Part shown: in pieces, positions 42,673 to 51,916 of the stretch | Numbering within the stretch: position 1 is the first letter of the stretch | Layout: every line of letters begins with the position of its first letter | Origin: Clostridium sp. 1001271st1 H5 | Lineage (GTDB): Bacteria; Bacillota; Clostridia; Lachnospirales; Lachnospiraceae | Length of the DNA stretch: 64,000 bases | Assembly (NCBI RefSeq): GCF_005845215.1 | Contig: NZ_SPHO01000013.1 | Coordinates: 62,001 to 126,000 of the forward strand | Direction of reading: 5' to 3' | Position numbers and translations under genes: made by a program | Notes under the pieces: model-generated | Database searches by the model: none | Told to the model about the DNA's origin: nothing | What the model saw: only the letters and a program-made list of their open reading frames with translations

Positions 42673-44064
42673 ATGACAGGTCAGATTGCAATTGAGGAAA
42701 TTGAGAGGAAAAGGGAGAAAATCCACAGCCTGAGCCAATGTATCTGGAATCATCCGGAAGCTGGTTTTAAGGAATACAAGGCCTGCGAACAGGTGGCGAA
42801 ACTGCTGCAGGAGGAAGGATTCCAGGTGGAAACAGGAGCAGGCGGCGTGCCCACGGCCATAAAAGCCGTGTATGGAAGCGGCCATCCCGTTATGGGTTTT
42901 TTGGGTGAGTTTGACGCACTGCCGGGTCTCAGCCAGAAGGTTTCGGTCAACAAGGAGCCGGTGGAGGGACAGGCCTATGGACACGGATGCGGCCATAACC
43001 TGCTGTGTTCAGCCCATGTGGCCGGCGTGATTGGCCTTAAGGAGGAGATGGTTCAGAGAAATCTTCCGGGAACCATTGTGTTCTATGCATGCCCGGGAGA
43101 GGAGCTTCTGACAGGCAAACCCCTTATGGCAAAGGGAGGGGCCTTTGAGGGTCTGGATGTGGCGGTGAATTTCCACCCCAACAAAATCAATGAGGCAACA
43201 GTGGGAGTGTCCACAGCAGTGAATTCGGTTAAATTCCATTTTTACGGCAGGGCGTCCCATGCAGCCAATGCGCCTGAAAACGGCAGAAGTGCTTTGGATG
43301 CAGTGGAGCTGACCGATATCGGCGCCAATTATCTGAGGGAGCATGTGCCTTCCGATGTGCGAATCCATTACACCATTGTGGACGGAGGAGTGGCTCCCAA
43401 CATTGTGCCGGATAAGGCCGTGGTATGGTATTACATGAGGGCGTTTTCCAGGGAAGTGGTGGAAAATGTGTATGAACGCCTTGTAAAGGTAGCGCAGGGC
43501 GCAGCCATGATGACAGAGACTGAGCTGGAAATAGAATTCCTTGGCGGCTGCTATAACACCCAGAACAATCATGTGCTGGCCGGTGTGGTGGCGGAGGCCA
43601 TGAACGAGATTCCCCAGGAACCATGGACAGAGGAGGAGCTGGACTTTGCAGAGGCGCTGGACCGGCAGACCGCGGAAGCAGCAAAGGCAACCACCAGGAA
43701 ATACGGACTGCCTGCGGATACACATCTGTACACTGGTCCGGGAAAGGTGACCTGCTTTAACAGCTACGGCTCCACGGATGTGGGAGATGTGATGCATCTG
43801 GTGCCAACCGCTTACTTCTTTACAGCCTGCACCAACATGGGTGCGCCTGCCCACAGCTGGCAGTTCGCCTCCTGTGCAGGAAGCACCATCGGTGAAAAGG
43901 GAATGATTTACGCGGCTAAGGTAATGGCATTATACGGCCTTAAGCTGATTGAGAAGCCGGAACTGATTGCGCAGGCAAAGGAAGAGTTTGACAGGCAGAT
44001 GGAGGGCAGGAGCTATAAGTGCCCCATACCGGACGGAATGAGGATGCCCTGGCAGGAGGATTGA
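42673..44064 (+). CDS. M20 family amidohydrolase, AbgB-like (p-aminobenzoyl-glutamate hydrolase type)
   Basis: 463 residues, the longer AbgB-type M20D enzyme. GHGCGHNLLCSAHVAG carries metal-site histidines (Asp/His region), PGEELLTGKP the glutamates, and the lid domain follows. AbgB with AbgA and the AbgT carrier splits p-aminobenzoyl-glutamate. Here an unrelated carrier replaces AbgT. The substrate could equally be another N-acyl amino acid. Followed 1 bp later by the second M20 gene. Confidence 0.82.
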   Translation: MTGQIAIEEIERKREKIHSLSQCIWNHPEAGFKEYKACEQVAKLLQEEGFQVETGAGGVPTAIKAVYGSGHPVMGFLGEFDALPGLSQKVSVNKEPVEGQAYGHGCGHNLLCSAHVAGVIGLKEEMVQRNLPGTIVFYACPGEELLTGKPLMAKGGAFEGLDVAVNFHPNKINEATVGVSTAVNSVKFHFYGRASHAANAPENGRSALDAVELTDIGANYLREHVPSDVRIHYTIVDGGVAPNIVPDKAVVWYYMRAFSREVVENVYERLVKVAQGAAMMTETELEIEFLGGCYNTQNNHVLAGVVAEAMNEIPQEPWTEEELDFAEALDRQTAEAAKATTRKYGLPADTHLYTGPGKVTCFNSYGSTDVGDVMHLVPTAYFFTACTNMGAPAHSWQFASCAGSTIGEKGMIYAAKVMALYGLKLIEKPELIAQAKEEFDRQMEGRSYKCPIPDGMRMPWQED

Positions 44065-44065
44065 C

Positions 44066-45250
44066 ATGGTGGATTTTTTAAAGGAAGCAGAAGAGATTGA
44101 GCAGGAAGTGATTGGGTGGAGGCGCCATGTCCACCAATACCCGGAGCTGCTCATGGACCTGCCGGAGACAGCCGCTTTTGTGGAACAGGAATTAAAGAGC
44201 ATGGGGTATGAGCCGGAATACATAGGCCGGTCAGGAATCATTGCTGTGCTGGACAGCCAAAAGCCGGGAAAGACTCTGCTTCTCAGGGCGGATATGGATG
44301 CACTGCCCATTGAGGAGGAAAGCGGCCTTGGGTTTGCCAGCAAGCGCCCGGGAATCAGCCATGCCTGCGGCCATGATACCCATACAGCCATGCTGCTGGG
44401 AGCGGCAAAGCTTCTTATGAAGCATAAGGACCAGCTAAAGGGCAGGGTCAAGCTCATGTTCCAGCCCGGGGAAGAGGGCGGAGGCGGCGCCCGCGCCATG
44501 GTGGAGGCAGGCGTGCTGCGCTCGCCGGATGTGGACGCATGCATGGCATTGCATCAGGTGGTGGCAAGGGACCATGTGCCCACGGGAATCATCGGATATA
44601 CCCGCGGCCCCATGATGGCCTCAGCCGATATGTTCAGGATAACGGTCCGGGGCAAAAGCGTCCATGGGGCCAGCCCTGAATCCGGGGTCAACCCGGTGCA
44701 GATTCTCTGCCAGATATATAACGGCCTCCAGTCCATTGAATGCTCGGAAAAGCCAAGGGGAAGCGCCCTGGCCCTGACCATTGGGCAGATAAATGCAGGC
44801 AGGGCAGGAAACGTGATACCGGAACAGGGCTTTATGTGCGGCAGCATCCGGGCTTATGAGGAGGATGTGAGAAACCTGGCTAAACGGCGTTTGAGGGAAA
44901 TATCAGAACAGACAGCAGCGCTGTTCGGCGGCAGGGCGGAGGTGGAGTTCCTGAGCGAGCTGCCGGCCACGGTCAATGACTATGAAGTAGGCGATGAAAT
45001 GTTTGGCTATGTCAGAGAACTGGTGGGAGAGGATGGAACCATGATGCTCCCGCAGATTATGGGAGCAGAAGATTTTGCAGAAGTCCTGAAAGAAGTGCCG
45101 GGGGTTCTGTTCAGGGTCAGCCTGGGTGACAAACAGGAGGGCTACCCATATATCAGCCATAATTCCAAGGTAATATTCAATGAAAGCGGCATGAAGCATG
45201 GGGTGGCTGTATTTGCCCACTGTGCGGTGAGATGGCTCAATGCTCATTGA
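44066..45250 (+). CDS. M20 family amidohydrolase, AbgA/hippurate hydrolase-like
   Basis: 394 residues, standard for M20D. LLLRADMDALPIEEESGL, HACGHDTHTAMLLGAAKLL, FQPGEEGGGGARAM and MGAEDFAEVLK are the metal and catalytic motifs in order. It hydrolyses N-acyl amino acids; pairing with the AbgB-like gene suggests a two-subunit or two-step enzyme. Starts one base after the preceding stop; a very stable terminator follows. Confidence 0.88.
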   Translation: MVDFLKEAEEIEQEVIGWRRHVHQYPELLMDLPETAAFVEQELKSMGYEPEYIGRSGIIAVLDSQKPGKTLLLRADMDALPIEEESGLGFASKRPGISHACGHDTHTAMLLGAAKLLMKHKDQLKGRVKLMFQPGEEGGGGARAMVEAGVLRSPDVDACMALHQVVARDHVPTGIIGYTRGPMMASADMFRITVRGKSVHGASPESGVNPVQILCQIYNGLQSIECSEKPRGSALALTIGQINAGRAGNVIPEQGFMCGSIRAYEEDVRNLAKRRLREISEQTAALFGGRAEVEFLSELPATVNDYEVGDEMFGYVRELVGEDGTMMLPQIMGAEDFAEVLKEVPGVLFRVSLGDKQEGYPYISHNSKVIFNESGMKHGVAVFAHCAVRWLNAH

Positions 45251-45267
45251 GAATGGCCGGAAATGTG

Positions 45268-45297
45268 AAGCGGCCGGGGATGCTCCCCGGCCGCTTT
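45268..45297 (+). terminator. Strong terminator after the amidohydrolase operon
   Basis: Perfect 13-bp stem AAGCGGCCGGGGA / TCCCCGGCCGCTT with a 3-base loop; short T-run. Confidence 0.8.
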
Positions 45298-45365
45298 GCT
45301 GAGTCTTAAGCCTGCCGTTGTCTGAAATATCCGGCGGATACCCGTGCCTCTTCCGTTATCTGATG

Positions 45366-46376
45366 TCATAAAATATATTCAGGATGGAACTGGTAAATCT
45401 TTTCCGGGCGCCCCCTGGTAAAGGACGGCTGCCGTTCCAGTTCCAGGAAAATGCCGGTTGCGGACAGCCTGCCCAGGAGGCGGTTGGCGCTGCGGGGAGT
45501 GATGTGCAGTGCTGCTGCCAGGGCCTGGGACGTGATGCAGTCCCGGTCCATGGCGGACAGGGCTGATAGAAGGCGGTCCGCATAGGATACGGAGATGCCT
45601 GCTTTGCGGGACAGCAGCTGGCTCTGGGACCTTAATGCCGGGAAAGAGGTATTATTATCCTGAACCTGGGGAGCCATGACAGAGGCGCCGTCGGAAAACT
45701 GCTGGTTCAATGCGGTGATGGCGTTCTGGTTCTGTACAATGGTCTTCAGATGGATTTCCTGCAGCAGCAGGGTAATGGATTCCTGCAGTATCTCATATTT
45801 TGGATAGACAAAATATGTCTTCACCCCGGCATCCAGCAAATCCTGTATGATATTGCTGAAACGGGTTACGGAGTATTGGATTTTCTTCTCATTCCAGAGG
45901 CGTATGTGTTTGAGCTTGATTTTCTTTTCCATCTCACACAGCTGCTCCAGGGAATAGGTGGAGGTGTTCTGGTATACCTGGTATATGAGCTGGTTAAACT
46001 GGCCCCGTTCCAGGTACTGGTGCAGGGGGACTGTTTCGGGAAGCCATTCCAGCAGGTCAAAATATCCGTGCTCCAGATAAAAGTCCTGTTCCTTATACTG
46101 CACCTGGAAAAATGTCTCATAGTAGCAGAGGGCATTGCTGCCAAAGGATACAATGGGCCTGGTCAGCACCGGAACCCTGCGGCAGATGGCTGCCCTTGGA
46201 ACAGGTCCGCTGACCAGAAAACCGTCATAGGATTTCTCCAGTTCAATATATAATTCCCCTGCATGGGCAAAATCATTGTAAATAAAATAAGATAAATCAC
46301 AGTCAAGGGCAAGGGAGCTGAAATAGGACTCCACATAGTCCTTTAAAAAGCGGGTTAATATTACTGCTAATTTCAT
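45366..46376 (-). CDS. HTH regulator with unrecognised N-terminal sensor domain
   Basis: 336 residues from ATG 46376 (ACAGGAG upstream); the frame is open further 5' into the asparaginase gene. The N-terminal ~170 residues (KLAVILTRFLKDYVESYF..., YDGFLVSGPVPRAAI) look like a periplasmic-binding or PrpR-N-like alpha/beta sensing domain. A helical linker follows. The C-terminal ~80 residues read as a winged helix (SQALAAALHITPRSANRLLGRLSATGIF). I do not recognise the family. It lies downstream of asparaginase in the same direction, so it may sense a related amino acid. DNA-binding role probable, ligand unknown. Confidence 0.65.
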   Translation of the reverse strand: MKLAVILTRFLKDYVESYFSSLALDCDLSYFIYNDFAHAGELYIELEKSYDGFLVSGPVPRAAICRRVPVLTRPIVSFGSNALCYYETFFQVQYKEQDFYLEHGYFDLLEWLPETVPLHQYLERGQFNQLIYQVYQNTSTYSLEQLCEMEKKIKLKHIRLWNEKKIQYSVTRFSNIIQDLLDAGVKTYFVYPKYEILQESITLLLQEIHLKTIVQNQNAITALNQQFSDGASVMAPQVQDNNTSFPALRSQSQLLSRKAGISVSYADRLLSALSAMDRDCITSQALAAALHITPRSANRLLGRLSATGIFLELERQPSFTRGRPEKIYQFHPEYIL

Positions 46377-46420
46377 GGCGGTTATCTCCTGTCGGTATAC
46401 TGCCTCCAAAGGGCTGGATA

Positions 46421-47434
46421 TTATTGTTCGCTCCATTTCCAGAGTATGTCCCGGTTCACAGTCTCGTAGAACATCCGGCGTATCCGAACAGGGTCCTTTG
46501 TCTGGCCCAGTATCCACATGATTTTTGTGACCACTGCCTCCAGGGTCATATCATATGCTTCCAGAAGCCCGAACTCCTGTTTGATGCTCCGGCCCACCTC
46601 GTACACGGACATATCGCTGCCTTCATTGGTGACCTGGGTGGTCATGATGACGGTCTTTCCAAGTCCGGTCCAGCGTGCGATGGCTCCATGGTAATCCCCG
46701 TCCTCGTAGGAGGGCAGCCCTCCCACGCCAAAGGACTCTATGATGACAGCATCGTAATGCTCCGCCATGTAATCCAGCAGGGAGGCGTCCATGGAAGGAA
46801 TCAGCTTCATGAGTCCCACATCCCCCACCATCTCCCGGTAGAAGCGGACCGGCTCTTTGTCCCTGTCCTTGTCGTCCAGATAGAAGATTATCTGGCTGTC
46901 CTGGATGATGGCCACATAAGGAAAGTTGATGCTGGAAAATGCATGGTAGCTTTTTGTCCACTCCTTCTTGCCCCTGGTGCCTGCAATGACCTTGCCGTCA
47001 AAGACGATGTTCACGTCATGGGCTCCGGGACAGGAGGCAAAGAGAAGGCTGTCGGCCAGATTGGTCCTGGCATCCGTGTTCTCCATGTCAATGGGTTTCT
47101 GGGCTCCGGTGATGATGATTGGCTTTGGCGAATGCTGAATCAGGTAGGACAGGGCTGCGGCCGTATAGGCCATGGTGTCCGTGCCGTGGGTAATGACAAA
47201 ACCGTCGTATTGGCCGTAATGTTCCTCGATTGCTTTTTCAATGGCCAGCCAGTGGCAGGGCTGGATGTTGGTGCTGTCTATGTTCATCAGCTGGATGGAG
47301 TGGATTTCACAGTAGCTTTGGCTGTCAGGCACATAGGACAGGATTTCATCCGGTGTAATGACAGGCTTAAGTCCTTTGTCCGTGCGTTTGCAGGCAATGG
47401 TGCCGCCTGTTCCAAGTAAGAGTATGCGTTTCAT
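46421..47434 (-). CDS. ansA: L-asparaginase, type I
   Basis: 337 residues. The nucleophile Thr12 lies in LLGTGGTIACKR, and the second catalytic set in VITHGTDTMAYTAAALSYL. No signal peptide, so it is a cytoplasmic type I enzyme: asparagine to aspartate and ammonia. GGGGG-type ribosome binding site before the ATG. The regulator gene starts 45 bp beyond the stop. Confidence 0.95.
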   Translation of the reverse strand: MKRILLLGTGGTIACKRTDKGLKPVITPDEILSYVPDSQSYCEIHSIQLMNIDSTNIQPCHWLAIEKAIEEHYGQYDGFVITHGTDTMAYTAAALSYLIQHSPKPIIITGAQKPIDMENTDARTNLADSLLFASCPGAHDVNIVFDGKVIAGTRGKKEWTKSYHAFSSINFPYVAIIQDSQIIFYLDDKDRDKEPVRFYREMVGDVGLMKLIPSMDASLLDYMAEHYDAVIIESFGVGGLPSYEDGDYHGAIARWTGLGKTVIMTTQVTNEGSDMSVYEVGRSIKQEFGLLEAYDMTLEAVVTKIMWILGQTKDPVRIRRMFYETVNRDILWKWSEQ

Positions 47435-47572
47435 GTCGTGCCCCCTTTACGGTAAGTATAACCTTTCTGCAAAAACATATAATAACAGCAGCTGTGTTGT
47501 CCTGACTGCTGCCATAAACTTTCGTACTGCTTACAATTATATTAAGAATATGATAAATTTACAATCCCTTGA

Positions 47573-47600
47573 TTGATTTTAAGTCTGACTATGATACAAT
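47573..47600 (+). promoter_or_regulatory. Promoter of the nfeD-stomatin pair
   Basis: TTGATT (47573-47578), 16-bp spacer, TACAAT (47595-47600) with an extended -10 TG at 47592-47593. Confidence 0.65.
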
Positions 47601-47653
47601 AAGAATAAGTAACCAATTTTCTCCATATTCTGTGCAGATGAAAGGAGATTTAC

Positions 47654-48106
47654 ATGTCCCTTATTTGGCTTATCGCGTTTGTAGTTTTTTTGGTAGTGGA
47701 AGGAGTCACCACATCCCTGACCAGTATCTGGTTTGCCGGAGGTTCCCTGGCAGCGCTGGTGGTTCAGGTATGCGGCGGAGGTCTGTATCCCCAGCTGGCC
47801 GTGTTTGTGGCAGTGTCCTTCGTTTTGTTTCTCATGGTCCGTCCCTTTGCGTACAAGTACCTGTACAGCAAGAGAACGAAAACCAATGTTGACAGCCTTA
47901 CAGGCCGTAAGGCCGTGGTCAAGGACCGGATTGATAATGTGGCCGGTACAGGGACCGCCACCCTGGCCGGCGAAACCTGGCTTGCAAGGGCGGCAAAGGA
48001 GGGGGATACCTTTGAGACAGGTGATGTAGTGGTCATATCTGCTGTCAGCGGGGCAAAGCTGATGGTGGCGGCGGCAGAGCAGGAACATGAAGTGGAAAAA
48101 GCATAA
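47654..48106 (+). CDS. NfeD family membrane protein
   Basis: 150 residues: two or three N-terminal membrane helices (to about residue 70), then an OB-fold beta domain (LTGRKAVVKDRIDNVAGTGTATLAGETWLARA). This is the short NfeD form that partners a stomatin/SPFH protein, whose gene follows 21 bp later. Thought to organise membrane microdomains. AAAGGAGA upstream. Confidence 0.92.
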   Translation: MSLIWLIAFVVFLVVEGVTTSLTSIWFAGGSLAALVVQVCGGGLYPQLAVFVAVSFVLFLMVRPFAYKYLYSKRTKTNVDSLTGRKAVVKDRIDNVAGTGTATLAGETWLARAAKEGDTFETGDVVVISAVSGAKLMVAAAEQEHEVEKA

Positions 48107-48127
48107 AGAAACATAAGGAGGATTCAT

Positions 48128-49078
48128 ATGTTTGGAGCAATCGGAGGATTCATCACGTTTATTGTCATTGCAGTTATTATTTTATTTATACTGTCCACCT
48201 GTATCAGAATCGTACCCCAGGCCCAGGCCCTGGTGGTGGAGCGTCTGGGCGCCTATCTGGGCACATACAGCGTGGGTATTCATTTCCTGGTTCCCTTTAT
48301 TGACCGTGTGGCCAAGAAGGTGAACCTGAAGGAACAGGTGGAGGATTTCCCGCCGCAGCCTGTTATCACCAAGGATAATGTAACCATGCAGATTGATACC
48401 GTTGTATTTTTCTATATCACGGACCCGAAGCTGTATGCTTACGGCGTGGAGCGTCCCCTTCTTGCCATTGAGAACCTGACAGCCACCACCCTGCGTAATA
48501 TCATCGGTGACCTGGAACTGGACGAGACGCTGACCTCCAGAGAGACTATCAATGCCAAGATGCAGGAGTCTCTGGATATTGCCACAGACCCATGGGGCAT
48601 TAAGGTCACCAGGGTAGAGCTTAAGAACATCATTCCTCCGGCAGCCATCCAGGAGGCCATGGAAAAACAGATGAAGGCAGAGCGTGAACGCCGTGAATCC
48701 ATCCTGAGAGCCGAGGGCGAGAAGAAGTCCATGATTCTGGTGGCGGAAGGCAACAAGGAATCCGCGGTTCTGAATGCGGAGGCTGAAAAGGAAGCAGCCA
48801 TCTTACGGGCAGAGGCTGAGAAGGAAAAGAATATTAAGGAGGCCCAGGGCCAGGCGGAGGCCATCCGTTCGGTACAGAAGGCTACGGCAGACGGTATCCG
48901 CTTCATCAAGGAAGCCGGGGCCGATAATGCAGTGCTTCAGCTTAAGAGTCTGGAGGCATTCCAGGCAGCGGCCAACGGAAAGGCCAATAAGATTATCATT
49001 CCTTCGGATATCCAGGGAATCGCCGGTCTGGTGAAATCCATAGCAGAGGTGGCGGCAAAAGATGAGGCATCCGAATAA
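48128..49078 (+). CDS. SPFH/Band 7 (stomatin-like, slipin) protein
   Basis: 316 residues. One N-terminal membrane helix (about 7-27), then a Band 7 domain (VPQAQALVVERLGAYLGTY, VTRVELKNIIPPAAIQEAMEKQMKAERERR). A coiled coil rich in alanine and glutamate and a C-terminal IIPSDIQGIAGL segment follow. QmcA/slipin type; forms large membrane rings with NfeD. TAAGGAGG upstream. Confidence 0.95.
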   Translation: MFGAIGGFITFIVIAVIILFILSTCIRIVPQAQALVVERLGAYLGTYSVGIHFLVPFIDRVAKKVNLKEQVEDFPPQPVITKDNVTMQIDTVVFFYITDPKLYAYGVERPLLAIENLTATTLRNIIGDLELDETLTSRETINAKMQESLDIATDPWGIKVTRVELKNIIPPAAIQEAMEKQMKAERERRESILRAEGEKKSMILVAEGNKESAVLNAEAEKEAAILRAEAEKEKNIKEAQGQAEAIRSVQKATADGIRFIKEAGADNAVLQLKSLEAFQAAANGKANKIIIPSDIQGIAGLVKSIAEVAAKDEASE

Positions 49079-49130
49079 AATCCAGTGGACAAAAGCCAAT
49101 CCATGATATAAGATAGGAATTGAAGGTAGT

Positions 49131-49167
49131 ACCCATCAGCTGATTTAACTGGTGGGTGCTGTTTTAT
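49131..49167 (+). terminator. Terminator after the stomatin gene
   Basis: ACCCATCAG (49131-49139) pairs with CTGGTGGGT (49149-49157), one G-U pair, followed by a T-rich GTTTTATTCTTT. Confidence 0.65.
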
Positions 49168-49217
49168 TCTTTATGATTTTTTAGCTTTATGAAAATGTAC
49201 AGACATGAGGTGCAGGT

Positions 49218-50612
49218 ATGGAGGGAAAGGTTGTAAAGGGAAACCGAATTACGGAAGGAAGTATTTACGGACAGCTGCTGCTGTTTTTCTTTCCCATATT
49301 GTTTGGAACGTTTTTCCAGCAGCTGTATAATACGGCGGATGCCATGGTAGTTGGCCGCTTTGTGGGCAAACAGGCCCTGGCGGCGGTGGGAGGAAGCACC
49401 AGCACTCTGATTAACCTGCTGGTTGGTTTTTTTGTGGGCCTGTCCAGCGGCGCAACAGTGGTCATATCCCAGTTTTACGGCGCCAGGAAGGCGGATAAGG
49501 TCCATTGGGCTGTACATACATCCATTGCTTTTTCCGTTATTGGCGGCGTCATATTCATGATTGTGGGACTGCTGGGCTCTCCCTGGGCCCTGGAAGCCAT
49601 GAAGACGCCGGAGGACGTCATGGGTCATGCGGTGGTGTATATCCGGATTTATTTCCTTGGAATCATTGTCAACCTGGTTTATAACATGGGAGCCGGAATC
49701 CTGCGCGCCATCGGGGATTCCAGACGGCCTCTGTATTTTCTCATTGCCAGCTGCTTTACCAACATTATTCTGGATGTGCTGCTGGTAGCGGTGCTGGGGA
49801 TGGGGGTGGCAGGCGCTGCCCTGGCAACCATTACATCCCAGCTGCTCAGCGCCGTTCTTGTGGTCAGGGCTCTTATGAAGACAGACGATATGTATAAGCT
49901 GGAATGGAAAAAGGTGCGCATTGACCAGCGGATGCTCCAGAGAATTGTCCGAATCGGCATTCCCGCAGGAATGCAGTCCGTTATGTACAACATATCCAAT
50001 GTCATTATCCAGGCCGGCGTCAATACCCTGGGAACAGATAATGTAACTGCATGGGCCACCTACGGAAAGGTGGACGGCCTGTACTGGATGATGATTAATG
50101 CCCTCGGCATATCCGCCACCACCTTTGTGGGGCAGAATTTCGGGGCCGGCCGTCTGGACCGTGTGCGGAAGGGAGCCGGCGCCTGTATGGTGATTGGCGT
50201 GGTGCTGACAGCGTCCGTGGGAGTGGTGCTGTATAACGGCGGCCATCTTCTGGTAGAGCTGTTCACCACAGACCAGCAGGTGCAGGCCATCAGTATGGAT
50301 TTGCTGCATTTCATGGTTCCCACCTTCATTACCTATATTGCCATTGAGATACTTTCCGGTACCTTAAGGGGCGTGGGGGACGCCTGGATGCCTCTCATCA
50401 TCACAGGCATCGGCGTGTGCGCGGTCAGGGTGCTGTGGATTATGTTTGTGCTGCCTCATTACCACACCATCATAGGTGCAGCCTTCTGTTATCCTTTGAC
50501 CTGGAGCCTGACCACGGTTGCGTTTGTAATCTATTATTACTTTTTCAGCAGTCTCAGACGGTGGAAGCTTAAGCCTCTAAAAAAAAGGTTTGGCGTGTAT
50601 AAGCCCTTCTGA
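49218..50612 (+). CDS. MATE family efflux transporter
   Basis: 464 residues, twelve membrane spans in two halves. FPILFGTFFQQLYNTADAMVVGRFVGKQALAAVGG is the MATE opening, and GVVLYNGGHLLVELFT and IAIEILSGTLRGVGDAWMPL occur in the second half. Exports cationic compounds in exchange for Na+ or H+. Single gene, GTGCAGG upstream; no regulator adjacent. Confidence 0.95.
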   Translation: MEGKVVKGNRITEGSIYGQLLLFFFPILFGTFFQQLYNTADAMVVGRFVGKQALAAVGGSTSTLINLLVGFFVGLSSGATVVISQFYGARKADKVHWAVHTSIAFSVIGGVIFMIVGLLGSPWALEAMKTPEDVMGHAVVYIRIYFLGIIVNLVYNMGAGILRAIGDSRRPLYFLIASCFTNIILDVLLVAVLGMGVAGAALATITSQLLSAVLVVRALMKTDDMYKLEWKKVRIDQRMLQRIVRIGIPAGMQSVMYNISNVIIQAGVNTLGTDNVTAWATYGKVDGLYWMMINALGISATTFVGQNFGAGRLDRVRKGAGACMVIGVVLTASVGVVLYNGGHLLVELFTTDQQVQAISMDLLHFMVPTFITYIAIEILSGTLRGVGDAWMPLIITGIGVCAVRVLWIMFVLPHYHTIIGAAFCYPLTWSLTTVAFVIYYYFFSSLRRWKLKPLKKRFGVYKPF

Positions 50613-50653
50613 TATGGGAAGACTTTCTGTATAAAAATGCAGGAGGCGCCTAT

Positions 50654-50836
50654 ATGACAACGAAGGAAGTCATGTTTGATTCAGTGGAGGATGTAAAACA
50701 GTTTGTACGGCAGAGCGAGAAGCAGCCCGAGGATATTGATGTGTGCTGCGGCAGCTGCATGGTGGACGGAAAGTCCATACTGGGAATCCTCAGTCTGGGG
50801 ATTCATAAAAAATTGAATGTTGTGATTCATGACTGA
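50654..50836 (+). CDS. HPr/Crh-like mini-protein lacking the phospho-histidine
   Basis: 60 residues. The stretch VDGKSILGILSLGIHKKLNVVI matches the regulatory-serine helix and next strand of HPr (HPr Ser46 in KSIMGxxSL). The first strand with the GLHARPA histidine and the last helix are absent. It could be phosphorylated by HPr kinase like Crh, or be only a structural relative. Ribosome binding site GCAGGAGGC is good and a terminator follows, so it is a genuine monocistronic gene. Confidence 0.75.
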   Translation: MTTKEVMFDSVEDVKQFVRQSEKQPEDIDVCCGSCMVDGKSILGILSLGIHKKLNVVIHD

Positions 50837-50842
50837 GAGATG

Positions 50843-50876
50843 AAAAGGACGTACCTGATGCAGGGGCGTCCTTTTT
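50843..50876 (+). terminator. Terminator after the HPr-like gene
   Basis: AAAAGGACG (50843-50851) pairs with CGTCCTTTT (50867-50875), followed by T's. Confidence 0.75.
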
Positions 50877-50918
50877 CCGTATCAGCTCCGCTGATTCAGC
50901 CTGATTTGAAAGGAAGGT

Positions 50919-50947
50919 TTTACTTTGGACCGTTCCTGTGATACAAT
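50919..50947 (+). promoter_or_regulatory. Promoter of nudC
   Basis: TTTACT (50919-50924), 17-bp spacer, TACAAT (50942-50947) with an upstream TGA extended -10. Confidence 0.65.
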
Positions 50948-51017
50948 AGACACCAAATATATTTTTACAGGCTGAATGTTTAAGATAAACAGACCGGAAA
51001 GGACGATGGCAGGAACC

Positions 51018-51851
51018 ATGATTCAGGATATTGCACCTCATACATATGACCCTGTATTCAGGAGGAAGGAACCTGTGGACAGGGATTACCTGCTGTACTA
51101 CGAATATAATAAGGTAATGCTTCTAAAAAGTGAAGGGGGGAGTGTGATTCCAACCTTTGGGGAGCTGAAGCAGGAAGGAGATTTCTCAGACAGGGCGCAG
51201 TACCTGTTTTCCATTGATGACAGGGCCTATTACTGCGTGACGGATATGGCAGTGCCGGAATTCGGCGGTTTTTACATGGAGCCGCTGACCGTGTTCCGGA
51301 ATTTTGAACCTCTTTATCAGGCGTTTGCAGGCATAACAGGCAGCCAGCTTTACCGGTGGATGCAGAGCAGGCGGTTTTGCGGCCACTGCGGCGTAAAGAC
51401 AGAGCCCGGTACAACGGAACGGTCTTTGGTCTGCCCTTCCTGCGGGCAGACGGAATATCCCAAAATCAGTCCGGCTGTTATTGTGGCCATTACCAATGGG
51501 GACAAGCTTCTGATGTCCCGGTACGCCAGAGGCGCTTACCGCAATTATGCGCTGATTGCCGGGTTTGTGGAGATTGGAGAGACCTTTGAGGACTGCGTGC
51601 ACAGGGAGGTTATGGAGGAAGTGGGTCTTAAGGTGAAGAACATCCGCTATTATAAAAGCCAGCCCTGGGCATTTTCCGATACGGAGATGGTGGGATTCAC
51701 AGCTGAGCTGGACGGGGATGATACCATACGCCTGGAGGAAGAGGAGCTGTGCGAGGCCGGATGGTTTACGCGGGATGAAATTGTGGAATACGGCCCATAT
51801 ATCAGTGTGGGGCATGAAATGATGAAGGCTTTTAAGGACGGGAAGATATAG
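51018..51851 (+). CDS. nudC: NAD+ diphosphatase (NudC type Nudix hydrolase)
   Basis: 277 residues from ATG 51018 (MIQDIAPHTYDP, the conserved family start); in-frame ATGs at 50976 and 51006 are possible. Zinc ribbon CGHCGVKTEP...CPSCGQTEYPKISPAVIV, then Nudix box GFVEIGETFEDCVHREVMEEVGL, both intact. The C-terminal Q/W motif follows (SQPWAFSDTEMVGF). Hydrolyses NAD(H), and in other bacteria removes NAD caps from RNA. Confidence 0.92.
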   Translation: MIQDIAPHTYDPVFRRKEPVDRDYLLYYEYNKVMLLKSEGGSVIPTFGELKQEGDFSDRAQYLFSIDDRAYYCVTDMAVPEFGGFYMEPLTVFRNFEPLYQAFAGITGSQLYRWMQSRRFCGHCGVKTEPGTTERSLVCPSCGQTEYPKISPAVIVAITNGDKLLMSRYARGAYRNYALIAGFVEIGETFEDCVHREVMEEVGLKVKNIRYYKSQPWAFSDTEMVGFTAELDGDDTIRLEEEELCEAGWFTRDEIVEYGPYISVGHEMMKAFKDGKI

Positions 51852-51916
51852 CGGACAGCGGTGTCCGGCGGGAAACCGTATATGACCGGCAGCGACATAT
51901 AAAAGGAGAAGTGACT

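Noticed and set aside
46424..47419. Long (331-codon) plus-strand frame opposite asparaginase
   Set aside because: Shadow frame; the minus strand encodes an unmistakable asparaginase.
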